DNA of 64,000 bases from Algibacter miyuki (GTDB lineage: Bacteria; Bacteroidota; Bacteroidia; Flavobacteriales; Flavobacteriaceae): positions 191,001 to 255,000 of the forward strand of contig NZ_JAUFQP010000010.1 of assembly GCF_030409805.1 (NCBI RefSeq). Direction: 5' to 3'. The notes under the pieces are model-generated. The model had not been told where the DNA came from and searched no databases. It was given only the letters and a program-made list of their open reading frames with translations. The position numbers were made by a program, and so were the translations under genes. Positions 52,085 to 61,497 of the stretch are shown in pieces (position 1 is the first letter of the stretch; each line of letters starts with the position of its first letter).

Positions 52085-54529
52085 TCATTGCTTTATTATA
52101 CGCTTAACAAATTGGTTATTTTCAACCTCAACTTTCATTAAATAAACACCTGAAGACAGGTTAGACATATTAATTTCTGATGATGTTCCGCTAAAGTTAT
52201 TAGTTAATAAAACTCTTCCGTTTAAATCGTAAATACTCACATTTGCATTATTAAGTAATCTGCTTTTTATTGACACCAAACCGCTAGTTGGGTTTGGATA
52301 AATATTAAAATCTAAATCTTCTTCTAAGTTGCTCGTACTTAATGTTACCGACACCATTATTGTTCCGAATTTCTTCCAAACATCGGCTGCTTCATAAGCT
52401 GCTTTAGCTTCTGCACTAGGTACAAATAAAGTCGCATCAGCAAGATTTACTCCCGAAAATTCTGATGCCGTAATTGCTGCTGGAACTGGATTTAAAACCT
52501 GTACCGTACTTAAGTTTTTAAGATTTAAAAATGCGCTAGCTCCAATGGAAGTGACGTTACGTGGGATAATTACAGATGTTATTCCGGCAGCATCTCTAAA
52601 GGTTTGCGATGGTATTTCGGTTAATAAAGTTGAGGCCGATAAATCGACTGTTTTTAAATTTGTCATCCCTCTAAAAACGCTCGTTCCCATAGTTGATAAT
52701 GTATTTGGTGTAGTTACCGAAGTAACACTTGAGTTACCATTAAAGGCACCATCTCCCACGGACTCGGCACCACTCATAATATGGTTTATTTCTAGAATTG
52801 AACTGTTTACGAAAAAACCTCTATCATCTATTACTTTTATTCCGTTTGTGGTTGTAAATGATAGCGTTGTTAAACTTCCACCTCTAAACGCCTGATAGCC
52901 TATTGATGTTACTGTACTTGGTAATTCAATAGTTTCTGTGCTACTGCCGTTGAAAGCATTATCTCCTATTCTAGTAACCGTAAATGGCGTTTCTGTTTCT
53001 GGGCTTGTTGCTGTACTTGGTACAACCACATTAACTAATGAGCTAGATATAACCTCGGCTTCGTAAGGGGCTAAATTTGTTACTTTATATTCTATATCTC
53101 CCACTATAAATGTATCACCAATAGTATTTTGTTCTGGTTCTTCAACAACAATATTATCACAATCGGAAACTGTATTAATGGTATTTCCTGTGCCATTATC
53201 GGTAAATGTTCCATTTGTATTAATAATACAAGAACTTACGGTTGATAAAATTTCAACAGGCATTTCGGTACAAGTATTCAAAATAGTTCCGCTAGTTGAT
53301 GTGCTTCCTAGTGGTGAAAACGGATTCGCTCCAGATGGTCTTGTTGCTCCTAATTTTATAGGGTGTTCTTGAAGGCGTGTAGCATCATTCCATTTTTTAA
53401 GTGTGACGTTATGATTATTTCCTCCGATAGTAGCAATAGCATGCAACGTAGTAGTTGCCTCTGTTTCCATTAATGAAAGTTCTACGGTTGACGCACCTCC
53501 ATTAAGATATAACAAGGGTCCATTAACAGCATCTCCTCTACTGTTTTCAATAGTTACCTCTTCCACTTGATAGCCCGCTTCGCAACCTGTAGCTTCACAG
53601 TTTTGCATTAATACATCGCCACCATAACGCGTAAAAGCAAAGCCAGAACGTGTGTTTTTGGCAACGCAATTTATAAGCGTAATAGCCCCTGTTGTATGGC
53701 CATCAACTCCACCTGCACCGTATGAACGATAACCAACTTCACTTAAAGATTTTGTATAACCAGGTGTGATAACTTTATTACCTTCATAATTAGTATAAAC
53801 TGCGGCAAAACCTCTATCAAAAGCAGGCCCTTCTGTTTCAGCTAACATATCATCGGTTGTTCTTGTTACAGATTCAGCGTGGCAATCTTCAAAAAGCACA
53901 TTTCTTCCTCCTTGAATAAAAAATAAATGTCCAAATGCCTCCGAATAAATAGAACAACGCTTTATATTAATATTTAATCCTTCAACTAGCAAACCACTGT
54001 GCTTACGTAATGTAACTAGATTACCATCGCCTTTCCCCAGAAGATCACCATATCCATAAGGGTAAGAACCGTTTATATTTAATGTAACATCTTCCATCGT
54101 ATTATTTTCTCCTGCAATAGTAACAGATTGCATACCTGGACTTGAAGGCGCAGAGTTACCAATATCTGTTATTGTTAAGCCTTTAATGTTTACAAAATTC
54201 CCGGTAACATATAGCTCTATAATACGCGTACCATAATCATTTAAGAGCTCTGAATTTATTTCAATAGTAACACCGGTTAAATCAAAGGTGTTATTACTTC
54301 CACTGAATTCAATCATAGCGTGTCTGTTGTTCGCGTCCGGAATCGTGTTCTCAATAACCTCAGGAGTTAGATAATCTTCCATTTGATAAACGCCAGGATC
54401 CATAACAATGTTTTGGTCTGAATTACCTGCTGCCACAGCAAGCTCTGCAATACTAGATATTTGAGTTTGCCCCATAACCCCATGAACAGTAAAGAGGCAG
54501 AATGAAAAAACGAATAGTATTTTATTCAT
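52085..54529 (-). CDS. T9SS type A protein: right-handed beta-helix plus BspA-type leucine-rich repeats
   Basis: Start set at ATG 54529, giving signal peptide MNKILFVFSFCLFTVHGVMGQ; an in-frame ATG at 54556 would add nine residues. 814 residues. A beta-helix region (about 22-395) with 'GGRNVLFEDCHAES' type turns is followed by a linker and BspA/LRR_5 repeats (about 470-725, units such as 'VTRIGDNAFNGSSTETIELP'). The last 75 residues, 'FNIYPNPTSGLVSI' to 'KRIIKQ', are a type A sorting domain for T9SS export. The helix may bind or cleave an acidic polysaccharide; catalytic residues could not be assigned. LRR of this type usually mediates binding. Confidence 0.87.
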   Translation of the reverse strand: MNKILFVFSFCLFTVHGVMGQTQISSIAELAVAAGNSDQNIVMDPGVYQMEDYLTPEVIENTIPDANNRHAMIEFSGSNNTFDLTGVTIEINSELLNDYGTRIIELYVTGNFVNIKGLTITDIGNSAPSSPGMQSVTIAGENNTMEDVTLNINGSYPYGYGDLLGKGDGNLVTLRKHSGLLVEGLNINIKRCSIYSEAFGHLFFIQGGRNVLFEDCHAESVTRTTDDMLAETEGPAFDRGFAAVYTNYEGNKVITPGYTKSLSEVGYRSYGAGGVDGHTTGAITLINCVAKNTRSGFAFTRYGGDVLMQNCEATGCEAGYQVEEVTIENSRGDAVNGPLLYLNGGASTVELSLMETEATTTLHAIATIGGNNHNVTLKKWNDATRLQEHPIKLGATRPSGANPFSPLGSTSTSGTILNTCTEMPVEILSTVSSCIINTNGTFTDNGTGNTINTVSDCDNIVVEEPEQNTIGDTFIVGDIEYKVTNLAPYEAEVISSSLVNVVVPSTATSPETETPFTVTRIGDNAFNGSSTETIELPSTVTSIGYQAFRGGSLTTLSFTTTNGIKVIDDRGFFVNSSILEINHIMSGAESVGDGAFNGNSSVTSVTTPNTLSTMGTSVFRGMTNLKTVDLSASTLLTEIPSQTFRDAAGITSVIIPRNVTSIGASAFLNLKNLSTVQVLNPVPAAITASEFSGVNLADATLFVPSAEAKAAYEAADVWKKFGTIMVSVTLSTSNLEEDLDFNIYPNPTSGLVSIKSRLLNNANVSIYDLNGRVLLTNNFSGTSSEINMSNLSSGVYLMKVEVENNQFVKRIIKQ

Positions 54530-54703
54530 TTTAAATAATTGTAATTTTGTTTTCATACACTTAGTTTTTAATTATTTAGTTAGTAGTAATATTACTATTT
54601 AGTAAGATTAAAATCTATAAATTATCACTTCATCCCTTTAACTTATGGTCATTTCCAATTGTAAACACCCCTGTTTTTTTAGTTTAAAGAAATTCTTACA
54701 TAA

Positions 54704-54739
54704 AAGAAGTTCTACCAAATAAATTTGACAGAACTTCTT
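54704..54739 (-). terminator. Terminator after the alginate-lyase-like chimera
   Basis: AAGAAGTTCT (54704-54713) and AGAACTTCTT (54730-54739) form a 10-bp stem, followed on the minus strand by UUUUA. It lies 37 nt after the stop of the 1451-residue gene. Confidence 0.75.
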
Positions 54740-54776
54740 ACTTTAAATAATGAATGAATTGGTTGGTTAGTACGAA

Positions 54777-57700
54777 TTACAACTTCACTATTTTTCTGGT
54801 GATATTTTTCGATGTATCGGAAATCATCAGCATATAAACACCGCTGTTTAATTGAGAAATATTTAATTCAACTTGATTTGAATCTGGTTTAGTTTCCATA
54901 ACTTTCTGACCGCTTAAAGCAAAAACGTTGATACTGGTTTCATTTAAGTTTAAGTTCGCCGAGCCTAATGAAATATAAAGTGCATTTGAAACTGGGTTTG
55001 GATACATACTGATATTTAGACCTTCCGAAGAAGTACTTAACGATGTTGCTGCATATTCGATAATCAATTCAGGAACCGTATCGCCTTGTTCTTTGGAATA
55101 AAAATCGATACCAACACCACTATTCGCAGGATCTTTGATAGCAAAAGTGATGATATTATCGTCATTCGCTTCTTGAGCCACATAAGATGATACATCCCAC
55201 TCACACCAAGTTTTAGAAATTGTAGTAATTTCGGATCGCACATTAGAATAGTCTGGTTTATTGTTCCAAGTTATTCCTGTTTCCGTCCAGCTATCATCAG
55301 CCACATCATATACCGTTCTTAAATCTCTATAACCTGTTCTTTGGAACAGCCTAAGCTTTGCAGAAACGACGTCACCAGGAACCGAATTTAAATCGAATTT
55401 CAAAATCGCATAACGTGCATCTAGTTTTGTAACCATCGATGTCGCTTCTCCAAAATTATCATTCGCTTTGCCTTCATGCACATAAGCATCGGCATCGGCT
55501 CCTAAAATCAAAGTTCCTGCAACTACAGGTACAACGGTTAATTCTTGAGAAACACTTGGTGCTTCATTATAAGCAGCATCGCCTTCCTGTGTTGCTGTTA
55601 TAGTGGTTTGCCCTACCCCAACAATATGCACCATACCATCGACAATAGTTGCTACTGAAGTGTTTGAACTTGAATAACTCACATCCAAACCAGATGTTGC
55701 TGAAGCTTCTGGATCGAAATCATCTCCACCCAATAATTTATTAGACATCGTGAAAAACTGAATGGTTTGATCTTCTTTTACAATTCCTGTTTCAGCTAAA
55801 GTGAAATTATCTAATTTGAAAGTATTGGAAACTCCTGAAAAATAAATTTTTAAACTTTGAACGCCTTTTTCTAATTGAATATCTTCTGCAATAACATAAT
55901 CTTTCCAATCGGAATCTCCTTCAGAATAAGGCGCACCAAACGGCACCGCTTCTTCTCCTGTTTTTTCTTCACCTCCAAAACTAAATTTAACATTACCTCC
56001 TGCTTGAGAAGCAGCATATTTAATACTAATGCTATAAATGGCAGTTTCTGGAACTGACACCGTGTAGGTTAACCATTCGCCAGCTTCTATGTCTGTTAAA
56101 TTATATCCACCAGTTGTTATCGTTTCAACATCTACGTTGTCCATCATTCGGTATGCGCCACCTGAATTCCCAACGCTTAAATCCTTGTAAACTCGACCTT
56201 CACCATTTTGTAAAGGATCGTAATCAAAGTTCTCAGCTTCAACAACTTCAGCAATAGTGTGTACCGCATAATTTGGTAAACCATTAGCATCGAAACCCAT
56301 TATTGGATCTCCAAAACATTCCACAGGTCTACGAAATGTAAGTGCTCCCCAACCAATAGCATCGTTAGTCCATCCGGCTTTTTCGTAACCACTTAATTCA
56401 ATCGATTTATCTCGTGCACGTTGTGTCCATTTGGCTTCTTCTTCAGTTTTAAAACCTCTACCGATGTAATGTGCTGTAGACATTTCCCAAAGTGGACGAT
56501 TGGTTGTAAACCCGCCAATACCTTCAGGACTCATAGATTTAGAATACCATCGGCCTGTTCTGTCAAACCCAGTAATAAAATTATCTGGTTCCCATGGCGT
56601 TGTTTGATCTGGATAAGATGCTATGGCCGATACGTTATATTTTAAAGAAAATTCAAGTCCTTTTAAAAATCGATCGTCTTCATGACTATACAAATCGTCA
56701 CCTTGATTCCATGCCATTTCGGACATCGACCCTAACAAACCAATACCAAAAAGCACATGCCCTTGATCTCTTGACGATTCTTGGCACTGACCATTTTCGT
56801 ATATATAATTGGTCATCAATTCATTATAACCATAGTTCGCTTCGGAATATCCACGCGTAATACCATAAGTATCCGAGTGATCTCCAACAGCGGTAGGCGC
56901 TTCGCTACTTGTATTTGGTCCGGCAGGATAAGGAAGATCGCCTGTGTGCTCGTTTAAAGTACCTTTTATGTAATGATAAGCACGATTATACATGGTTTCG
57001 TTATCCAAAAAGATACCCATAGCCATCACGGTACGCCATCCTGAAAGTCCTTGATTTCCGTGTCTTACAGGATCACCTAGATAAGATTTCCAATAAAATG
57101 TTGCATTATTTCTAATATCGGCAGGTTCTGTAGTAGTAGAATATCCTGGATATACCAACATATCTTTAAACGCTTGCAAATCTGCAGCTTCCCAACCTGG
57201 ATATGTACTTTTAATAATTTCGGCAGCTTCTACCATAATGTATGCCACACCACCACTTAAAGCTTCTGTTCCACCACTAGTTACCGATGTTAAATTAGAC
57301 CAAGCTTTGAAAATTTCGACAGCTTTATCAGCATGCTTTTTATCTCCTGTGATATAATATCGGATGGCATTATAATAAGCCGCTCTAATATCGCTGTTCC
57401 ATGCATTGTAATTCACTTTAGAATCTCTTCCTAACTCGGTAAAAGATTCATCACCTTGCACTACATAGTCGTAGCTCGATTTAGCATCTAACTCCATTTC
57501 CTTGTACGATGCATACCACGGATCAATTTGCGCTTCAACCATATATTTCATACGGTCTAAATCTGATTTTTTATGCGAAATCCCTGGGTGAACAAATTGT
57601 GCACGAGGTGGTTTAGGAGCACTTGGTAGTGCATAAGTGGCTGGATCATTTTGGAAGTTTTTAGAATCGACATCGGTTACTTTTAACCAATACCAATATT

Positions 57701-59132
57701 GCGTTCCATTTTCTACAGAAGTATCTGTATAGCTTGTTCCTGTTACACCATTTCTTATTAGTTTTCTTCCACTAGCATTATCATCGGTATCTCTAAAAAC
57801 ACCTATATTTTGAATGTCTATATTTTCAATATCCCAATCTAAAGTTACAAAACCATCGCCTGCTGTTGCAGAAAGTTCCACACTTGGCTCTCCAGATGAT
57901 GGATTAGCACTCGCCGCATTAGAGTTTATAGTGTTTTCTGAAATATCACTCGCTTTAACCCAGTACCAATAATCTGTACCTCCAACAACCGAATTGTCGA
58001 TATACGTCGTTCCTGACACATTACTCGCTATTAAAGTACGTCCGCTAGCATCAGCATCTGTATCTCTAAAAACATCTTGTCTTACGGTTGTCACGTTATC
58101 TAAAGTCCAATTTAATTCCACAGTATTAATACCCGATGTAGCACCAAGCAAAATACGTGTTTGATTGGTTTGATAAACGCAGTTTACACTTGCATCAGAA
58201 ATATTACCAGATTCGTTTACACCACCTGGCAAGCTATAATCTGCACTATCATCATCCGTATCATTTCCGTAGGCATTATTATCAGTTACAATTCCGGTAA
58301 CACCGTTAACACCACTTATACCCTCTAATGTATTATTTGAAACACAGTTTCTTCTAATATCAATATTGGTTGTTGGCACACCTTCGGAATTAGCTAAAAT
58401 ACCCACATTACCATTATTTTGCACAATACAATCGTGTACTAAGTAACCAACTGTATTAGCCGCACGAACACCTCTAAAATAGTTGCCCGACATTTCACAA
58501 TTGTATATTTTAATATCCTCACTGTAAGAAATATTAATACCATTTGCCGATGTAGAATTCAAAAACTGGCTATCTCGAACTTCTGCGCCATATACACGAC
58601 GTAAGTACATATTATGTGCAAAGCCTTCTTGTCCTGCCGTTCCGTTTTCATCAAATAAACAGTCTTTTACTAATAAGTTTGTTGCGCCTTTAATATGAAC
58701 GCCCCAACCCGTTTTTGTGCAATGCACATTTAAAATTTTGATATTGTCGTGATCTACACCTTGCGATGTAATTTGAATACCGCCGCCATTTAAAGCGTTA
58801 GTACCTTCTATTTCTAAATTCTGAATAACAAGATTTACCAAACCTTCCGCATCGGCAATTATCATGTTCATATTTACCGTCGTTTTAAGTAAACTTGCCC
58901 ATTGTCCTTCGCCCTGTAATGTAATATTGCTTTTTATTCGAAGTGGTTCTGTAATATTATGCGTTCCTGAAGCAAGGGTTACAATACCTCCTCCACTAGC
59001 AGCGACATTATCTATTGCGGCTTGAATATCGCCTCCTGGAGCTACAGTTTCATCGGTTGCCCAAATAGATAGGGATAAAAAAAAGAAACAAACGAAACAT
59101 ATCGAATGTTTAAAAAAATAATAGTTCTTCAT
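54777..59132 (-). CDS. 1451-residue T9SS type A multidomain protein: beta-helix + alginate-lyase-like domain + CBMs
   Basis: Domains in order: signal peptide to about 25; pectate-lyase-like parallel beta-helix 26-320; two fibronectin-III-like modules (about 325-410, 415-503) sharing 'VFRDTDxxASGRxLI'; an alpha/alpha-toroid of the Alginate_lyase Pfam type 510-955 ('GRDSKVNYNAWNSDIRAAYY', 'ESSRDQGHVLFGIGLLGSM'); a CBM6-like module 960-1115; a Big_2-like module 1120-1210; a DNRLRE/CBM96-like module 1215-1372 ('ADAYVHEGKANDNFG'); and a type A CTD from 'SMYPNPVSNALYIS'. It should be exported to the cell surface. Probably cleaves or binds an anionic algal polysaccharide. Two polysaccharide-lyase folds in one chain are unusual. 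Confidence 0.87.
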   Translation of the reverse strand: MKNYYFFKHSICFVCFFFLSLSIWATDETVAPGGDIQAAIDNVAASGGGIVTLASGTHNITEPLRIKSNITLQGEGQWASLLKTTVNMNMIIADAEGLVNLVIQNLEIEGTNALNGGGIQITSQGVDHDNIKILNVHCTKTGWGVHIKGATNLLVKDCLFDENGTAGQEGFAHNMYLRRVYGAEVRDSQFLNSTSANGINISYSEDIKIYNCEMSGNYFRGVRAANTVGYLVHDCIVQNNGNVGILANSEGVPTTNIDIRRNCVSNNTLEGISGVNGVTGIVTDNNAYGNDTDDDSADYSLPGGVNESGNISDASVNCVYQTNQTRILLGATSGINTVELNWTLDNVTTVRQDVFRDTDADASGRTLIASNVSGTTYIDNSVVGGTDYWYWVKASDISENTINSNAASANPSSGEPSVELSATAGDGFVTLDWDIENIDIQNIGVFRDTDDNASGRKLIRNGVTGTSYTDTSVENGTQYWYWLKVTDVDSKNFQNDPATYALPSAPKPPRAQFVHPGISHKKSDLDRMKYMVEAQIDPWYASYKEMELDAKSSYDYVVQGDESFTELGRDSKVNYNAWNSDIRAAYYNAIRYYITGDKKHADKAVEIFKAWSNLTSVTSGGTEALSGGVAYIMVEAAEIIKSTYPGWEAADLQAFKDMLVYPGYSTTTEPADIRNNATFYWKSYLGDPVRHGNQGLSGWRTVMAMGIFLDNETMYNRAYHYIKGTLNEHTGDLPYPAGPNTSSEAPTAVGDHSDTYGITRGYSEANYGYNELMTNYIYENGQCQESSRDQGHVLFGIGLLGSMSEMAWNQGDDLYSHEDDRFLKGLEFSLKYNVSAIASYPDQTTPWEPDNFITGFDRTGRWYSKSMSPEGIGGFTTNRPLWEMSTAHYIGRGFKTEEEAKWTQRARDKSIELSGYEKAGWTNDAIGWGALTFRRPVECFGDPIMGFDANGLPNYAVHTIAEVVEAENFDYDPLQNGEGRVYKDLSVGNSGGAYRMMDNVDVETITTGGYNLTDIEAGEWLTYTVSVPETAIYSISIKYAASQAGGNVKFSFGGEEKTGEEAVPFGAPYSEGDSDWKDYVIAEDIQLEKGVQSLKIYFSGVSNTFKLDNFTLAETGIVKEDQTIQFFTMSNKLLGGDDFDPEASATSGLDVSYSSSNTSVATIVDGMVHIVGVGQTTITATQEGDAAYNEAPSVSQELTVVPVVAGTLILGADADAYVHEGKANDNFGEATSMVTKLDARYAILKFDLNSVPGDVVSAKLRLFQRTGYRDLRTVYDVADDSWTETGITWNNKPDYSNVRSEITTISKTWCEWDVSSYVAQEANDDNIITFAIKDPANSGVGIDFYSKEQGDTVPELIIEYAATSLSTSSEGLNISMYPNPVSNALYISLGSANLNLNETSINVFALSGQKVMETKPDSNQVELNISQLNSGVYMLMISDTSKNITRKIVKL

Positions 59133-59334
59133 TCTTTAATTAGTTTAGAAAGAAGGCCTTACTCTGGTAACATTTGGGGTATTAAGAATAAATAGGCTAC
59201 CTGCGTAGCATACTTAAAATGGTTATGTAATGATATTATTTTGAAAGCAGAATTCTTATAAATTATAGATATTTACCTATAAACTAAAGTTCTTTTCTGA
59301 GGATTAATTCGCACAATAACAGGTATTAACAAAA
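59133..59334. promoter_or_regulatory. Leader of the 1451-residue gene
   Basis: Together with the terminator just to the right, this is a 308-base gap. It should carry the promoter of the gene starting at 59132, but no TAnnTTTG box was found. A small GCTAC-CTGC-GTAGC inverted repeat at 59196-59209 could be a regulator site. Nothing else seen. Confidence 0.35.
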
Positions 59335-59362
59335 AAAGCCTACTTATATAAAAGCAGGCTTT
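59335..59362 (-). terminator. Terminator after the mutarotase-fold protein gene
   Basis: Arms 59335-59345 and 59352-59362 pair over 11 bp (AAAGCCT at the base, one G-U in the RNA), 6-nt loop, then seven U on the minus strand. It lies 78 nt after the stop of the gene ending at 59441. Confidence 0.87.
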
Positions 59363-59440
59363 AACATTTTATTTTTCGAAAATTTTAATTTTGAAAGGCA
59401 ATCTGTTTATGAAAAACGTGATTCTGAATTACAATATACT

Positions 59441-60469
59441 TTAATTCCTCTCTGTTTTTGAGTCATAAAACTCATAAAAGTAACTCCAACTAAACGTCTC
59501 ACCCGGTGCTACTTTAATATCAATATAGGTTTCTGGACATATTGTTTTTGAAGTTCCCCAAAGTCGGAATCTAGAAAGTGGTTGATCCCCTGTAATTTTA
59601 ACACCTGCTCCTGTTTTAGAATGATGTATTCTAACATTAAAAGTATCAACATTATCATTCAATCCATTCAAGTGTTTAATAGCTATAGACTCATCTCCTA
59701 GAATATTTCTTTTGAAAAGGATTTTATTTCCTTCAATGTCGAAAATATCGCCCAAACCTCTACCTTCCCCGGAAACTTCAACAGGAAAAGTCATTTCAAA
59801 ATCTTTACCAATGGTTTGATTATCAATAACCAAAAAATTATGATTGAAGCCAAAGGTTTTTATTTGTTGATTCCCTGTGTTTCTTAAAACATGAGAAACC
59901 TGCATTATTGATTGATTTTCAACGAGCCGAATGGTTTTAGTATAATCATAGGACACCGTTTTAGTATTGACAACATGTCCAAATTCCACGGTATTTACAC
60001 TCGTTTTTAAAGTCCGTTTTCCTGGATTTATAATTTCATAGTTTTTGAAGTCACTATAATTTTCATCAGTCGTTTTTTTAAGAACGCCCACACCTATTTT
60101 AACGAAACCCTCACCAACAGCAACATCATTATAATTTAAAGGCGCATAAGCCTCGACAGGCCCCATAATGGTAGCGAATGGTGGCGGATTATCAGCATCA
60201 AACCACTGACCGAAATACGTATGCCCATCAAATTCTAAATTTGAAATAACACCCGACCAATCAAACCGTGTGCCTTTATAATAACCATCTTCTGAATCTG
60301 GTAGATATAAATTAGCTTTAAGTATCCCATTATTAATTTCTATTTCAGGATATTTTACCTCTTGACTATTTACCGAAAACAGACCAAACATCACAAGAAA
60401 AAGCATGTACCCCTCTGCCTTAGACAAGCATCTTTTTATATGTTTCGATTTAGTAGATTTCATTGCCAT
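59441..60469 (-). CDS. Secreted protein with a galactose-mutarotase-like fold
   Basis: 342 residues; a hydrophobic N-terminal segment (about 22-35, 'MLFLVMFGLFSVNSQ') looks like a signal peptide whose better start may be the internal Met22. The body is all beta: 'GILKANLYLPD', 'YYKGTRFDWSGVISNLEFDG', 'YFGQWFDADNPPPFATIMG', 'KTFGFNHNFLVID' and 'RFRLWGTSKTICPETYIDI'. This pattern recalls aldose-1-epimerase-like folds without certain catalytic residues. No named enzyme. It lies 15 nt from the esterase gene, same strand, and probably shares its transcript. Confidence 0.7.
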   Translation of the reverse strand: MAMKSTKSKHIKRCLSKAEGYMLFLVMFGLFSVNSQEVKYPEIEINNGILKANLYLPDSEDGYYKGTRFDWSGVISNLEFDGHTYFGQWFDADNPPPFATIMGPVEAYAPLNYNDVAVGEGFVKIGVGVLKKTTDENYSDFKNYEIINPGKRTLKTSVNTVEFGHVVNTKTVSYDYTKTIRLVENQSIMQVSHVLRNTGNQQIKTFGFNHNFLVIDNQTIGKDFEMTFPVEVSGEGRGLGDIFDIEGNKILFKRNILGDESIAIKHLNGLNDNVDTFNVRIHHSKTGAGVKITGDQPLSRFRLWGTSKTICPETYIDIKVAPGETFSWSYFYEFYDSKTERN

Positions 60470-60484
60470 AGCATTTTTAGTTTA

Positions 60485-61438
60485 CTATTTACGCTTTACC
60501 AAATGAGAAAGCATAAAATCGCTACAACGTTCAGCTATTCCTTCAAAAGAAGGAGAAATATTTTTTCCAGACATACTATGTCCTGCATTTTTAACGGCCA
60601 ATAACTGCACATCTGCCTTTTTCTTTTTAGCCACTTCCATCATATAAAGTGAATTAATAATAGGAAGCGTCGTGTCTTTTTCGCCATGTACTAATAGAAT
60701 AGGTAGGCTATTTTTATCTAAAAATTCCGTAGGACTCATCAAGTGTGCTAATTCTGGTTTTTCTTCAACACTTCCTCCTAAAAGACGATTGAAAAGTTTT
60801 CCATCTTCAAAAATAGAATTAGGTCTAATATCAGGGTTTAAACATGACGTAAAAGGGAAAAAAGAAGTTACAAATTTATACTCCGGATGAATATCGGCTA
60901 AACTTGGATCGCCAGGAAAAGGTGCGTCTGGAGCTAAAGCTGTAACCAAACTCAGGTGCCCTCCTGCAGAACCACCCCAAATGCCATATTCTTCTTTATC
61001 TAATTTATAGTCAACTGCATTTTTTAGAAGAAATCGCGCAGCATCTTTACAATCTACCACAGACTCGTAAGATGTTACAGGTTTTTTCGCTAATCGGTAA
61101 TCTATGGTTGCACACACTATACCGTTATCTAAAAGGGTTTGCAATGTACCTAAAAAAGAATCTCTGAAAATATTTTCTTTTACACCTCCAGCCCAACCAC
61201 CTCCGTGAACAAACACAACCCATGGGTTTTCAGCCTGAAGTACATCTGCATTAGGATAAAAAACATCCATGACTAAAGGTTTCCCATTGACTGTTTTATA
61301 TACAACGTCTTTTTTATAGTTTTCCCCCTCTACAAAACCGAAATCGGCTGGTGCCTGGCCATGTAAAATAGAAACACTTAAAAGAAAAAAAGTAAGCATA
61401 ATAAAGGCGAAATGAACCGGTGTTTTTATTGATTTCAT
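60485..61438 (-). CDS. Secreted alpha/beta-hydrolase (BD-FAE/esterase-lipase type)
   Basis: Start chosen at ATG 61438 (317 residues, signal MKSIKTPVHFAFIMLTFFLL...); the ATG at 61468 lies inside the terminator hairpin 61458-61490 and is unlikely. The oxyanion loop 'VFVHGGGWAGG', nucleophile elbow 'GIWGGSAGGHLS', acid in 'VHGEKDTTLP' and histidine in 'NAGHSM' make the full catalytic set of the hormone-sensitive-lipase-like/BD-FAE esterases. It may remove acyl groups from polysaccharide alongside the two SGNH esterases. Confidence 0.9.
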   Translation of the reverse strand: MKSIKTPVHFAFIMLTFFLLSVSILHGQAPADFGFVEGENYKKDVVYKTVNGKPLVMDVFYPNADVLQAENPWVVFVHGGGWAGGVKENIFRDSFLGTLQTLLDNGIVCATIDYRLAKKPVTSYESVVDCKDAARFLLKNAVDYKLDKEEYGIWGGSAGGHLSLVTALAPDAPFPGDPSLADIHPEYKFVTSFFPFTSCLNPDIRPNSIFEDGKLFNRLLGGSVEEKPELAHLMSPTEFLDKNSLPILLVHGEKDTTLPIINSLYMMEVAKKKKADVQLLAVKNAGHSMSGKNISPSFEGIAERCSDFMLSHLVKRK

Positions 61439-61457
61439 ATAATTTGAATTAAAGTAA

Positions 61458-61490
61458 AAAAGTCTCAACTTAATTTATGTTGAGACTTTT
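61458..61490 (-). terminator. Terminator between sulfatase and esterase genes
   Basis: AAAAGTCTCAAC (61458-61469) and GTTGAGACTTTT (61479-61490) pair perfectly over 12 bp, 9-nt loop, followed on the minus strand by six U. It starts 8 nt after the sulfatase stop. Confidence 0.9.
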
Positions 61491-61497
61491 GTAAATA

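Noticed and set aside
61439-61468. Upstream ATG at 61468 for the esterase gene
   Set aside because: It lies inside a 12-bp terminator hairpin; the ATG at 61438 gives a normal signal peptide.
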